A stretch of 64,000 nt of DNA. It comes from Calendula officinalis. Its lineage: Eukaryota > Streptophyta > Magnoliopsida > Asterales > Asteraceae. A model generated the notes under the pieces. The model was not told the origin of the DNA, ran no database searches, and saw only the letters and a list, made by a program, of their open reading frames with translations. How positions within the stretch are numbered: the first letter of the stretch is position 1; every line of letters starts with the position of its first letter. The stretch is taken from positions 34,690,063-34,754,062 of the forward strand of contig OY970832.1 of assembly GCA_963853835.1 (NCBI GenBank). Direction: 5' to 3'. Both the position numbers and the translations under genes were made by a program. Positions 36,001 to 49,400 of the stretch are shown in pieces.

Positions 36001-39000
36001 GGATGATGTTCGGGCCGAAGTTGAATTTCGGGCCGAGGACGGAGTTCGGGCTGAGGTGGAAGTTCGGGCCGAGGTTGAATTTCGTGCCGAAAATGAAGTT
36101 CGGGCCGGGAACAGTGAAGAGTTCGGGCCGAACTTGTTCTTGGCAGTGACGAACGAACCAGCTATTTTGGTTACTCGTGGGCGTGAACCCGACACCCGAG
36201 TTGAAAGTTATGAATGTTTTAGTATATCACCTTTTGTCACACAATCTTGGATATTGAAGAGTTTGGGCCGAAGAGGGATGTTCGGGCCGAAGTGGTGTTC
36301 GGGCCGAAGTGGTGTTCGGGCCGAAGTTCGGTGTTCGGGCCGAGGATGATGTTCGGGCCAAGGTTGAAGTTCGGGCCGAGGTCGGAGTTCGGGCCGAGGT
36401 TGAAGTTCGGGCCGAGGTTGAAGTTCGGGCCGAAAATGAAGTTCGGGCCGGGAACAGTGAAGAGTTCGGGCCGAACTTGTTCTTGGCAGTGACGAACGAA
36501 CCAGCTATTTTGGTCACTCGTGGGCGTGAAACGGACACCCGAGCTGAAAGTTATGAATGTTTTAGTATAGCACCTTTTGTCACAATATCTTGGATATTGA
36601 AGAGTTCGGGCCGAAGAGGGATGTTCGGGCCGAAGTGGTGTTCGGTCCGAAGTGGGATGTTCGGGCCGAAGTGGTGTTCGGGCCGAAGTGGTGTTCGGGC
36701 CGAAGTTCGGTGTTCGGGCCGAGGATGATGTTCGGGCCGAGGTTGAAGTTCGGGCCGAGGTCGGAGTTCGGGCCGAGGTTGAAGTTCGGACCGGGAACAG
36801 TGAAGAGTTCGGGCCGAACTTATTCTTGGCAGTGACGAACGAACCAACTATTTTGGTCACTCGTGGGCGTGAAACGGACACCCGAGCTGAAAGTTATGAA
36901 TGTTTTAGTATAGCACCTTTTATCACACAATCTTGGATATTGAAGTGTTCGGGCTGAAGAGGGATGTTCGGGCCGAAGTGGTGTTCGGGCCGAAGTGGGA
37001 TGTTCGGGCCGAAGTGGTGTTCGGGCCGAAGTGGTGTTCGGGCCGAAGTTCGGTGTTCGGGCCGAGGATGATGTTCGGGCCGAGGTTGAAGTTCGGGCCG
37101 AGGTCGGAGTTCGGGCCGAGGTTGAAGATCGGGCCGAGGTTGAAGTTCGTGCCGAAAATGAAGTTCGGGCCGGGAACAGTGAAGAGTTCGGGCCGAACTT
37201 GTTCTTGGCAGTGACGAACGAACCTGCTATTTTGGTTACTCGTGGGCGTGAAACCGACACCCGAGTTGAAAGTTATGAATGTTTTAGTATATCACCTTTT
37301 GTCACACAATCTTGGATATTGAAGAGTTTGGGCCGAAGAGGGATGTTCGGGCCGAAGTGGTGTTCGGGCCGAAGTGGTGTTCGGGCCGAAGTTCGGTGTT
37401 CGGGCCGAGGATGATGTTCGGGCCAAGGTTGAAGTTCGGGCCGAGGTCGGAGTTCGGGCCGAGGTTGAAGTTCGGGCCGACGTTGAAGTTCGGGCCGAAC
37501 ATGAAGTTCGGGCCGGGAACAGTGAAGAGTTCGGGCCGAACTTGTTCTTGGCAGTGACGAACGAACCAGCTATTTTGGTCACTCGTGGGCGTGAAACGGA
37601 CACCCGAGCTAAAAGTTATGAATGTTTTAGTATAGCACCTATTGTCACACAATCTTGGATATTGAAGAGTTCGGGCCGAACAGGGATGTTCGGGCCGAAG
37701 TGGTGTTCGGGCCGAAGTGGTGTTCGGGCCGAAGTTCGGTGTTCGGGCCGAGGATGATGTTCGGGCCGACGTTGAAGTTCGGGCCGAGGTCGGAGTTCGG
37801 GCTGAGGTTGAAGTTCGGGCCGAAAATGAAGTTCGGGCCGGGAACAGTGAAGAGTTCGGGCCGAACTTGTTCTTGGTAGTGACTAACGAACAGCTATTTT
37901 GGTTACTCGTCGGCATGAAACGAAAACCCGAGCTGAAAGTTATGAATGTTTTAGTATAGCACCTTTTGTAACACAATCCCAAAAGAGTTCGGGCCGAAGT
38001 GGGATGTTCGGGCCGAAGTGGTGTTCGGCCGAAGTGGGATGTTCGGGCCGAAGTGGTGTTCGGGCTGAAGTGGTGTTCGGGCCGAAGTTTGGTGTTCGGG
38101 CCGAGGATGATGTTCGGTGTTCGGGCCGAGGTTGAAGTACGGGCCGAGGTTGAAGTTCAGGCCGAGGTTGAAGTTCGGGCCGAAAATGAAGTTCGGGCCG
38201 GGAACAGTGAAGAGTTCGGGCTGAACTTGTTCTTGGCAGTGACGAACGAACCAGCAATTTTGGTTACTCGTGGGCGTGAAACAGACACCCGAGCTGAAAG
38301 TTATGAATATTTTAGTATAGCACATATTGTCACACAATCTTGGATATTGATGAGTTCGGGCCGAAGAGGGATGTTCGGGCCGAAGTGGTGTTCGGGCCGA
38401 AGTGGGATGTTCGGGGCGAAGTGGTGTTCGGGCAGAAGTTCGGTGTTCGGGCCGAGGATGATGTTCGGGCCAAGGTTGAAGTTCGGGCCGAGGTCGGAGT
38501 TCGGGCCGAGGTTGAAGTTCGGGCCGAGGTTGAAGTTCGGGCCGAAAATGAAGTTCGGGCCGGGAACAGTGAAGAGTTCGGGCCGAACTTGTTCTTGGCA
38601 GTGACGAACGAACCAGCTATTTTGGTCACTCGTGGGCGTGAAACGGACACCCGAGCTGAAAGTTATGAATGTTTTAGTATAGCACCTTTTGTCACAATAT
38701 CTTGGATATTGAAGAGTTCGGGCCGAAGAGGGATGTTCGGGCCGAAGTGGTGTTCGGGCCGAAGTGGGATGTTCGGGCCGAAGTGGTGTTCGGGCCGAAG
38801 TGGTGTTCGGGCCGAAGTTCGGTGTTCGGGCCGAGGATGATGTTCGGGCCGAGGTTGAAGTTCGGGCCGAGGTCGGAGTTCGGGCCGAGGTTGAAGTTCG
38901 GACCGGGAACAGTGAAGAGTTCGGGCCGAACTTATTCTTGGCAGTGACGAACGAACCAACTATTTTGGTCACTCGTGGGCGTGAAACGGACACCCGAGCT

Positions 39001-42000
39001 GAAAGTTATGAATGTTTTAGTATAGCACCTTTTATCACACAATCTTGGATATTGAAGTGTTCGGGCTGAAGAGGGATGTTCGGGCCGAAGTGGTGTTCGG
39101 GCCGAAGTGGGATGTTCGGGCCGAAGTGGTGTTCGGGCCGAAGTGGTGTTCGGGCCGAAGTTCGGTGTTCGGGCCGAGGATGATGTTCGGGCCGAGGTTG
39201 AAGTTCGGGCCGAGGTCGGAGTTCGGGCCGAGGTTGAAGATCGGGCCGAGGTTGAAGTTCGTGCCGAAAATGAAGTTCGGGCCGGGAACAGTGAAGAGTT
39301 CGGGCCGAACTTGTTCTTGGCAGTGACGAACGAACCTGCTATTTTGGTTACTCGTGGGCGTGAAACCGACACCCGAGTTGAAAGTTATGAATGTTTTAGT
39401 ATATCACCTTTTGTCACACAATCTTGGATATTGAAGAGTTTGGGCCGAAGAGGGATGTTCGGGCCGAAGTGGTGTTCGGGCCGAAGTGGTGTTCGGGCCG
39501 AAGTTCGGTGTTCGGGCCGAGGATGATGTTCGGGCCAAGGTTGAAGTTCGGGCCGAGGTCGGAGTTCGGGCCGAGGTTGAAGTTCGGGCCGACGTTGAAG
39601 TTCGGGCCGAACATGAAGTTCGGGCCGGGAACAGTGAAGAGTTCGGCCCGAACTTGTTCTTGGCAGTGACGAACGAACCAGCTATTTTGGTCACTCGTGG
39701 GCGTGAAACGGACACCCGAGCTAAAAGTTATGAATGTTTTAGTATAGCACCTATTGTCACACAATCTTGGATATTGAAGAGTTCGGGCCGAACAGGGATG
39801 TTCGGGCCGAAGTGGTGTTCGGGCCGAAGTGGTGTTCGGGCCGAAGTTCGGTGTTCGGGCCGAGGATGATGTTCGGGCCGACGTTGAAGTTCGGGCCGAG
39901 GTCGGAGTTCGGGCTGAGGTTGAAGTTCGGGCCGAAAATGAAGTTCGGGCCGGGAACAGTGAAGAGTTCGGGCCGAACTTGTTCTTGGCAGTGACTAACG
40001 AAAAGCTATTTTGGTTACTCGTCGGCATGAAACGAAAACACGAGCTGAAAGTTATGAATGTTTTAGTATAGCACCTTTTGTAACACAATCCCAAAAGAGT
40101 TCGGGCCGAAGTGGGATGTTCGGGCCGAAGTGGTGTTCGGCCGAAGTGGGATGTTCGGGCCGAAGTGGTGTTCGGGCTGAAGTGGTGTTCGGGCCGAAGT
40201 TTGGTGTTCGGGCCGAGGATGATGTTCGGTGTTCGGGCCGAGGTTGAAGTACGGGCCGAGGTTGAAGTTCAGGCCGAGGTTGAAGTTCGGGCCGAAAATG
40301 AAGTTCGGGCCGGGAACAGTGAAGAGTTCGGGCTGAACTTGTTCTTGGCAGTGACGAACGAACCAGCAATTTTGGTTACTCGTGGGCGTGAAACAGACAC
40401 CCGAGCTGAAAGTTATGAATATTTTAGTATAGCACATATTGTCACACAATCTTGGATATTGATGAGTTCGGGCCGAAGAGGGATGTTCGGGCCGAAGTGG
40501 TGTTCGGGCCGAAGTGGGATGTTCGGGGCGAAGTGGTGTTCGGGCAGAAGTTCGGTGTTCGGGCCGAGGATGATGTTCGGGCCGAGGATGAAGTTCGGGC
40601 CGAGGTCGGAGTTCGGGCCGAGGTCGGAGTTCGGGCCGATGTTGAAGTTCGGGCCGAAAATGAAGTTCGGGTCGGGAACAGTGAAGAGTTTGGGTCGAAC
40701 TTGTTCTTGGCAGTGACGAACGAACCAGCTATTTTGGTTACTTGTGGGCGTGAAACGGACACCCGAGCTGAAAGTTATGAATGTTTTAGTATAGCACCTT
40801 TTGTCACACAATCTTGGATATTGAAGAGTTCGGGCCGAAGAGGGATGTTCTGGCCGAAGTGGTGTTCGGGCCGAAGTGGGATGTCCGGGCTGAAGTGGTG
40901 TTCGGGCCGAAGTTCGGTGTTCGGGCCGAGGATGATGTTCGGGCCGAGGTTGAAGTTCGGGCCGAGGTCGGAGTTCGGGCCGACGTTAAAGTTCGGGCCG
41001 AGGTTGATGTTCGGGCCGGGAACATTGAAGAGTTCGGGCCGAACTTGTTCTTGGCAGTGACGAACGAACCAGCTATTTTGGTTTCTCGTGGGCGTGAAAC
41101 GGACACCCGAGCTGAAACTTATGAATGTTTTAGTATAGCAACTTTTGTCACACAATCTTGGATATTGAAGAGTTCGGGCCGAAGAAGGATGTTTGGGCCG
41201 AAGTGGTGTTCGGGCCGAAGTGGGATGTTCGGGCCGAAGTGGTGTTCGGGCCGAAGTTCGGTGTTCGGGCCGAGGATGATGTTCGGGCCGAGGTTGAATT
41301 TCGGGCCGAGGTCGGAGTTCGGGCCGAGGTGGAAGTTCGGGCCGAGGTTGAATTTCGTGCCGAAAATGAAGTTCGGGCCGGGAACAGTGAAGAGTTCGGG
41401 CCGAACTTGTTCTTGGCAGTGACGAACGAACCAGCTATTTTGGTTACTCGTGGGCGTGAAACCGACACCCGAGTTGAAAGTTATGAATGTTTTAGTATAT
41501 CACCTTTTGTCACACAATCTTGGATATTGAAGAGTTTGGGCCGAAGAGGGATGTTCGGGCCGAAGTGGTGTTCGGGCCGAAGTGGTGTTCGGGCCGAAGT
41601 TCGGTGTTCGGGCCGAGGATGATGTTCGGGCCAAGGTTGAAGTTCGGGCCGAGGTCGGAGTTCGGGCCGAGGTTGAAGTTCGGGCCGAGGTTGAAGTTCG
41701 GGCCGAAAATGAAGTTCGGGCCGGGAACAGTGAAGAGTTCGGGCCGAACTTGTTCTTGGCAGTGACGAACGAACCAGCTATTTTGGTCACTCGTGGGCGT
41801 GAAACGGACACCCGAGCTAAAAGTTATGAATGTTTTAGTATAGCACCTATTGTCACACAATCTTGGATATTGAAGAGTTCGGGCCGAAGAGGGATGTTCG
41901 GGCCGAAGTGGTGTTCGGGCCGAAGTTCGGTGTTCGGGCCGAGGATGATGTTCGGGCCGACGTTGAAGTTCGGGCCGAGGTCGGAGTTCGGGCTGAGGTT

Positions 42001-43981
42001 GAAGTTCGGGCCGAAAATGAAGTTCGGGCCGGGAACAGTGAAGAGTTCGGGCCGAACTTGTTCTTGGCAGTGACTAACGAACCAGCTATTTTGGTTACTC
42101 GTCGGCATGAAACGAACACCCGAGCTGAAAGTTATGAATGTTTTAGTATAGCACCTTTTGTCACACAATCCCAAAAGAGTTCGGGCCGAAGTGGGATGTT
42201 CGGGCCGAAGTGGTGTTCGGCCGAAGTGGGATGTTCGGGCCGAAGTGGTGTTCGCGCTGAAGTGGTGTTCGGGCCGAAGTTTGGTGTTCGGGCCGAGGAT
42301 GATGTTCGGTGTTCGGGCCGAGGTTGAAGTACGGGCCGAGGTTGAAGTTCAGGCCGAGGTTGAAGTTCGGGCCGAAAATGAAGTTCGGGCCGGGAACAGT
42401 GAAGAGTTCGGGCTGAACTTGTTCTTGGCAGTGACGAACGAACCAGCAATTTTGGTTACTCGTGGGCGTGAAACAGACACCCGAGCTGAAAGTTATGAAT
42501 ATTTTAGTATAGCACCTATTGTCACACAATCTCGGATATTGAAGAGTTCGGGCCGAAGAGGGATGTTCGGGCCGAAGTGGTGTTCGGGCCGAAGTGGGAT
42601 GTTCGGGGCGAAGTGGTGTTCGGGCAGAAGTTCGGTGTTCGGGACGAGGATGATGTTCGGGCCGAGGATGAAGTTCGGGCCGAGGTCGGAGTTCGGGCCG
42701 AGGTCGGAGTTCGGGCCGATGTTGAAGTTCGGGCCGAAAATGAAGTTCGGGTCGGGAACAGTGAAGAGTTCGGGTCGAACTTGTTCTTGGCAGTGACTAA
42801 CGAACCAGCTATTTTGGTTACTTGTGGGCGTGAAACGGACACCCGAGCTGAAAGTTATGAATGTTTTAGTATAGCACCTTTTGTCACACAATCTTGGATA
42901 TTAAAGAGTTCGGGCCGAAGAGGGATGTTCTGGCCGAAGTGGTGTTCGGGCCGAAGTGGGATGTTTGGGCCGAAGTGGTGTTCGGGCCGAAGTTCGGTGT
43001 TCGGGCCGAGGATGATGTTCGGGCCGAGGTTGGAGTTTGGGCCGAGGTCGGAGTTTGGGCCGAGGTCGGAGTTCGGGCCGAGGTCGGAGTTCGGGCCGAG
43101 GTTGAAGTTCCGGCCGAAAATGAAGTTCGGGCCGGGAACAGTGAAGAGTTCGGGCCGAACTTGTTCTTGGCAGTGACGAACGAACCAACTATTTTAGTTA
43201 CTCGTGGGCGTGAAACGGACACCCGAGCTGAAAGTTATGAATGTTTTAGTATAACACCTTTTGTCACACAATCTTGGATATTGAAGAGTTCGGGCCGAAG
43301 AAGGATGTTTGGGCCGAAGTGGTGTTCGGGCCGAAGTGGGATGTTCGGGCCGAAGTGGTGTTCGGGCCTAAGTTCGGTGTTCGGGCCGAGGATGACGTTC
43401 GGGCCGACGTTGAAGTTCGGGCCGAGGTCGGAGTTCAGGCTGAGGTTGAAGTTCGGGCCGAAAATGAAGTTCGGGCCGGGAACAGTGAAGAGTTCGGGCC
43501 GAACTTGTTCTTTGCAGAGACTAACGAACCAGCTATTTTGGTTACTCGTCGGCGTGAAACGAACACCCGAGCTGAAAGTTATGAATGTTTTAGTATAGCA
43601 CCTTTTGTCACACAATCCCAAAAGAGTTCGGGCCGAAGAGGGATGTTCGGGCCGAAGTGGTGTTCGGCCGAAGTGGGATGTTCGGGCCGAAGTGGTGTTC
43701 GGGCCGAAGTGGTGTTCGGGCCGAAGTTCGGTGTTCGGGCCGAGGATGATGTTCGGGCCGAGGTTGAAGTTAGGGTCGAGGTCGGAGTTCGGGCCGAGGT
43801 TGAAGTTCGGGCCGAGGTTGAAGTTCGGGCCGAAAATGAAGTTCGGGCCGGGAACAGTGAAGAGTTCGGTCTGAACTTGTTCTTGGTAGTGACGAACGAA
43901 CCAGCAATTTTGGTTACTCGTGGGCGTGAAACAGACACCCGAGCTGAAAGTTATGAATATTTTAGTATAGCACCTATTGTC
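33059..43981 (+). repeat. B-type monomers (head ACACAATCCCAAAAGAG) restricted to the proximal part of the array
   Basis: Six monomers, starting at 33059, 34470, 37971, 40083, 42163 and 43610, replace the usual CTTGGATATTGAAGAG head with CCCAAAAGAG. Each follows a monomer whose tail carries TGACTAACGAA or an AGACTAACGAA variant and CTCGTCGGC. Four of them also hold a body variant with TTCGGTGTTCGG and GAAGTACGGGCC. None occurs after 43982. The span given covers all six. Confidence 0.85.
36582..40570 (+). repeat. 2,112-bp higher-order repeat, two copies
   Basis: Monomer starts 36582, 36925, 37304, 37647, 37971 and 38332 recur at 38694, 39037, 39416, 39759, 40083 and 40444, every one shifted by exactly 2,112 bp. 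Copies are nearly identical, including rare variants such as TTATTCTTGG tails and GAACATGAAG. Similarity stops inside the 38332/40444 monomer, where the bodies differ. This is a recent six-monomer duplication. Confidence 0.9.
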
Positions 43982-46477
43982 ACACAATCTTGGATATTGA
44001 AGAGTTCGGGCCGAAGAGGGATGTTCGGGCCGAAGTGGTGTTCGGTCCGAAGTGGGATGTTCGGGGCGAAGTGGTGTTCGGGCAGAAGTTCGGTGTTCGG
44101 GCCGAGGATGATGTTCGGGCCGAGGATGCAGTTCGGGCTGAGGTCGGAGTTCGGGCCGAGGTCGGAGTTCGGGCCGAGGTTGAAGTTCGGGCCGAAAATG
44201 AAGTTCGGGTCGGGAACAGTGAAGAGTTCGGGTCGAACTTGTTCTTGGCAGTGACGAACGAACCAGCTATTTTGGTTACTTGTGGGCGTGAAACGGACAC
44301 CCGAGCTGAAAGTTATGAATGTTTTAGTATAGCACCTTTTATCACACAATCTTGGATATTGAAGAGTTCGGGCCGAAGAGGGATGTTCTGGCCGAAGTGG
44401 TGTTCGGGCCGAAGTGGGATGTTCGGGCCGAAGTGGTGTTCGGGCCGAAGTTCGGTGTTCGGGCCGAGGATGATGTTCGGGCCGAGGTTGGAGTTTGGGC
44501 CGAGGTCGGAGTTCGGGCCGAGGTCGGAGTTCGGGCCGAGGTCGGAGTTCGAGCCGAGGTTGAAGTTCGGGCCGAAAATGAAGTTCGGGCCGGGAACAGT
44601 GAAGAGTTCGGGCCGAACTTGTTCTTGGCAGTGACGAACGAACCAACTATTTTAGTTACTCGTGGGCGTGAAACGGACACCCGAGCTGAAAGTTATGAAT
44701 GTTTTAGTATAACACCTTTTGTCACACAATCTTGGATATTGAAGAGTTCGGGCCGAAGAAGGATGTTTGGGCCGAAGTGGTGTTCGGGCCGAAGTGGGAT
44801 GTTCGGGCCGAAGTGGTGTTCGGGCCGAAGTTCGGTGTTCGGGCCGAGGATGATGTTCGGGCCGAGGTTGAAGTTCGGGCCGAGGTCGGAGTTCGGGCCG
44901 ACGTTGAAGTTCGGGCCGAGGTTGATGTTCGTGCCGGGAACATTGAAGAGTTCGGGCCGAACTTGTTCTTGGCAGTGACGAACGAACCAGCTATTTTGGT
45001 TTCTCGTGGGCGTGAAACGGACACCCGAGCTGAAACTTATGAATGTTTTAGTATAGCAACTTTTGTCACACAATCTTGGATATTGAAGAGTTCGGGCCGA
45101 AGAAGGATGTTTGGGCCGAAGTGGTGTTCGGGCCGAAGTGGGATGTTCGGGCCGAAGTGGTGTTCGGGCCGAAGTTCGGTGTTCGGGCCGAGGATGATGT
45201 TCGGGCCGAGGTTGAAGTTCGGGCCGAGGTCGGAGTTCGGGCCGAGGTGGAAGTTCGGGCCGAGGTTGAATTTCGTGCCGAAAATGAAGTTCGGGCCGGG
45301 AACAGTGAAGAGTTCGGGGCGAACTTGTTCTTGGCAGTGACGAACGAACCAGCTATTTTGGTTACTCGTGGGCGTGAAAACGACACCTGAGTTGAAAGTT
45401 ATGAATGTTTTAGTATATCACCTTTTGTCACACAATCTTGGATATTGAAGAGTTTGGGCCGAAGAGGGATGTTCGGGCCGAAGTGGTGTTCGGGCCGAAG
45501 TGGTGTTCGGGCCGAAGTTCGGTGTTCGGGCCGAGGATGATGTTCGGGCCAAGGTTGAAGTTCGGGCCGAGGTCGGAGTTCGGGCCGAGGTTGAAGTTCG
45601 GGCCGAGGTTGAAGTTCGGGCCGAAAATGAAGTTCGGGCCGGGAACAGTGAAGAGTTCGGGCCGAACTTGTTCTTGGCAGTGACGAACGAACCAGCTATT
45701 TTGGTCACTCGTGGGCGTGAAACGGACACCCGAGCTGAAAGTTATGAATGTTTTAGTATAGCACCTTTTGTCACACAATCTTGGATATTGAAGAGTTCGG
45801 GCCGAAGAGGGATGTTCGGGCCGAAGTGGTGTTCGGGCCGAAGTGGGATGTTCGGGCCGAAGTGGTGTTCTGGCCGAAGTGGTGTTCGGGCCGAAGTTCG
45901 GTGTTCGGGCCGAGGATGATGTTCGGGCCGAGGTTGAAGTTCGGGCCGAGGACGGAGTTCGGGCCGAGGTTGAAGTTCGGACCGGGAACAGTGAAGAGTT
46001 CGGGCCGAACTTATTCTTGGCAGTGACGAACGAACCAACTATTTTGGTCACTCGTGGGCGTGAAACGGACACCCGAGCTGAAAGTTATGAATGTTTTAGT
46101 ATAGCACCTTTTATCACACAATCTTGGATATTGAAGTGTTCGGGCTGAAGAGGGATGTTCGGGCCGAAGTGGTGTTCGGGCCGAAGTGGGATGTTCGGGC
46201 CGAAGTGGTGTTCGGGCCGAAGTTCGGTGTTCGGGCCGAGGATGATGTTCGGGCCGAGGTTGAAGTTCGGGCCGAGGTCGGAGTTCGGGCCGAGGTTGAA
46301 GATCGGGCCGAGGTTGAAGTTCGTGCCGAAAATGAAGTTCGGGCCGGGAACAGTGAAGAGTTCGGGCCGAACTTGTTCTTGGCAGTGACGAACGAACCTG
46401 CTATTTTGGTTACTCGTGGGCGTGAAACCGACACCCGAGTTGAAAGTTATGAATGTTTTAGTATATCACCTTTTGTC

Positions 46478-49400
46478 ACACAATCTTGGATATTGAAGAG
46501 TTTGGGCCGAAGAGGGATGTTCGGGCCGAAGTGGTGTTCGGGCCGAAGTGGTGTTCGGGCCGAAGTTCGGTGTTCGGGCCGAGGATGATGTTCGGGCCAA
46601 GGTTGAAGTTCGGGCCGAGGTCGGAGTTCGGGCCGAGGTTGAAGTTCGGGCCGAGGTTGAAGTTCGGGCCGAAAATGAAGTTCGGGCCGGGAACAGTGAA
46701 GAGTTCGGGCCGAACTTGTTCTTGGCAGTGACGAACGAACCAGCTATTTTGGTCACTCGTGGGCGTGAAACGGACACCCGAGCTGAAAGTTATGAATGTT
46801 TTAGTATAGCACCTTTTGTCACACAATCTTGGATATTGAAGAGTTCGGGCCGAAGAGGGATGTTCGGGCCGAAGTGGTGTTCGGGCCGAAGTGGGATGTT
46901 CGGGCCGAAGTGGTGTTCGGGCCGAAGTGGTGTTCGGGCCGAAGTTCGGTGTTCGGGCCGAGGATGATGTTCGGGCTGAGGTTGAAGTTCGGGCCGAGGT
47001 CGGAGTTCGGGCCGAGGTTGAAGTTCGGACCGGGAACAGTGAAGAGTTCGGGCCGAACTTATTCTTGGCAGTGACGAACGAACCAGCTATTTTGGTCACT
47101 CGTGGGCGTGAAACGGACACCCGAGCTGAAAGTTATGAATGTTTTAGTATAGCACCTTTTATCACACAATCTTGGATATTGAAGTGTTCGGGCTGAAGAG
47201 GGATGTTCGGGCCGAAGTGGTGTTCGGGCCGAAGTGGGATGTTCGGGCCGAAGTGGTGTTCGGGCCGAAGTGGTGTTCGGGCCGAAGTTCGGTGTTCGGG
47301 CCGAGGATGATGTTCGGGCCGAGGTTGAATTTCGGGCCGAGGTCGGAGTTCGGGCCGAGGTTGAAGATCGGGCCGAGGTTGAAGTTCGTGCCGAAAATGA
47401 AGTTCGGGCCGGGAACAGTGAAGAGTTCGGGCCGAACTTGTTCTTGGCAGTGACGAACGAACATGCTATTTTGGTTACTCGTGGGCGTGAAACCGACACC
47501 CGAGTTGAAAGTTATGAATGTTTTAGTATATCACCTTTTGTCACACAATCTTGGATATTGAAGAGTTTGGGCCGAAGAGGGATGTTCGGGCCGAAGTGGT
47601 GTTCGGGCCGAAGTGGTGTTCGGGCCGAAGTTCGGTGTTCGGGCCGAGGATGATGTTCGGGCCAAGGTTGAAGTTCGGGCCGAGGTCGGAGTTCGGGCCG
47701 AGGTTGAAGTTCGGGCCGAGGTTGAAGTTCGGGCCGAAAATGAAGTTCGGGCCGGGAACAGTGAAGAGTTCGGGCCGAACTTGTTCTTGGCAGTGACGAA
47801 CGAACCAGCTATTTTGGTCACTCGTGGGCGTGAAACGGACACCCGAGCTGAAAGTTATGAATGTTTTAGTATAGCACCTTTTGTCACACAATCTTGGATA
47901 TTGAAGAGTTCGGGCCGAAGAGGGATGTTCGGGCCGAAGTGGTGTTCGGGCCGAAGTGGGATGTTCGGGCCGAAGTGGTGTTCGGGCCGAAGTGGTGTTC
48001 GGGCCGAAGTTCGGTGTTCGGGCCGAGGATGATGTTCGGGCTGAGGTTGAAGTTCGGGCCGAGGTCGGAGTTCGGGCCGAGGTTGAAGTTCGGACCGGGA
48101 ACAGTGAAGAGTTCGGGCCGAACTTATTCTTGGCAGTGACGAACGAACCAGCTATTTTGGTCACTCGTGGGCGTGAAACGGACACCCGAGCTGAAAGTTA
48201 TGAATGTTTTAGTATAGCACCTTTTATCACACAATCTTGGATATTGAAGTGTTCGGGCTGAAGAGGGATGTTCGGGCCGAAGTGGTGTTCGGGCCGAAGT
48301 GGGATGTTCGGGCCGAAGTGGTGTTCGGGCCGAAGTGGTGTTCGGGCCGAAGTTCGGTGTTCGGGCCGAGGATGATGTTCGGGCCGAGGTTGAATTTCGG
48401 GCCGAGGTCGGAGTTCGGGCCGAGGTTGAAGATCGGGCCGAGGTTGAAGTTCGTGCCGAAAATGAAGTTCGGGCCGGGAACAGTGAAGAGTTCGGGCCGA
48501 ACTTGTTCTTGGCAGTGACGAACGAACATGCTATTTTGGTTACTCGTGGGCGTGAAACCGACACCCGAGTTGAAAGTTATGAATGTTTTAGTATATCACC
48601 TTTTGTCACACAATCTTGGATATTGAAGAGTTTGGGCCGAAGAGGGATGTTCGGGCCGAAGTGGTGTTCGGGCCGAAGTGGTGTTCGGGCCGAAGTTCGG
48701 TGTTCGGGCCGAGGATGATGTTCGGGCCAAGGTTGAAGTTCGGGCCGAGGTCGGAGTTCGGGCCGAGGTTGAAGTTCGGGCCGAGGTTGAAGTTCGGGCC
48801 GAAAATGAAGTTCGGGCCGGGAACAGTGAAGAGTTCGGGCCGAACTTGTTCTTGGCAGTGACGAACGAACCAGCTATTTTGGTCACTCGTGGGCGTGAAA
48901 CGGACACCCGAGCTGAAACTTATGAATGTTTTAGTATAGCACCTTTTGTCACACGATCTTGGATATTGAAGAGTTCGGGCCGAAGAGGGATGTTCGGGCC
49001 GAAGTGGTGTTCGGGCCGAAGTAGGATGTTCGGGCCGAAGTGGTGTTCGGGCCGAAGTGGTGTTCGGGCCGAAGTTCGGTGTTCGGGCCGAGGATGATGT
49101 TCGGGCTGAGGTTGAAGTTCGGGCCGAGGTCGGAGTTCGGGCCGAGGTTGAAGTTCGGACCGGGAACAGTGAAGAGTTCGGGCCGAACTTATTCTTGGCA
49201 GTGACGAACGAACCAGCTATTTTGGTCACTCGTGGGCGTGAAACGGACACCCGAGCTGAAAGTTATGAATGTTTTAGTATAGCACCTTTTATCACACAAT
49301 CTTGGATATTGAAGTGTTCGGGCTGAAGAGGGATGTTCGGGCCGAAGTGGTGTTCGGGCCGAAGTGGGATGTTCGGGCCGAAGTGGTGTTCGGGCCGAAG

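Larger units (their letters stand above)
32734..46290 (+). repeat. Large segmental duplication in the 344-bp array (about 4.4 kb copied at 9.1-9.2 kb distance)
   Basis: Monomer starts 32734, 33059, 33421, 33783, 34127, 34470, 34791, 35153, 35533, 35877, 36239, 36582 and 36925 correspond in order and variant type to 41855, 42163, 42524, 42886, 43266, 43610, 43982, 44344, 44724, 45068, 45430, 45773 and 46116. Offsets are 9,103-9,140 bp early on and a constant 9,191 bp for the last seven. The steps in offset reflect gain or loss of subrepeats. The duplicated blocks are therefore about 32.7-37.2 kb and 41.9-46.3 kb. Confidence 0.85.
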
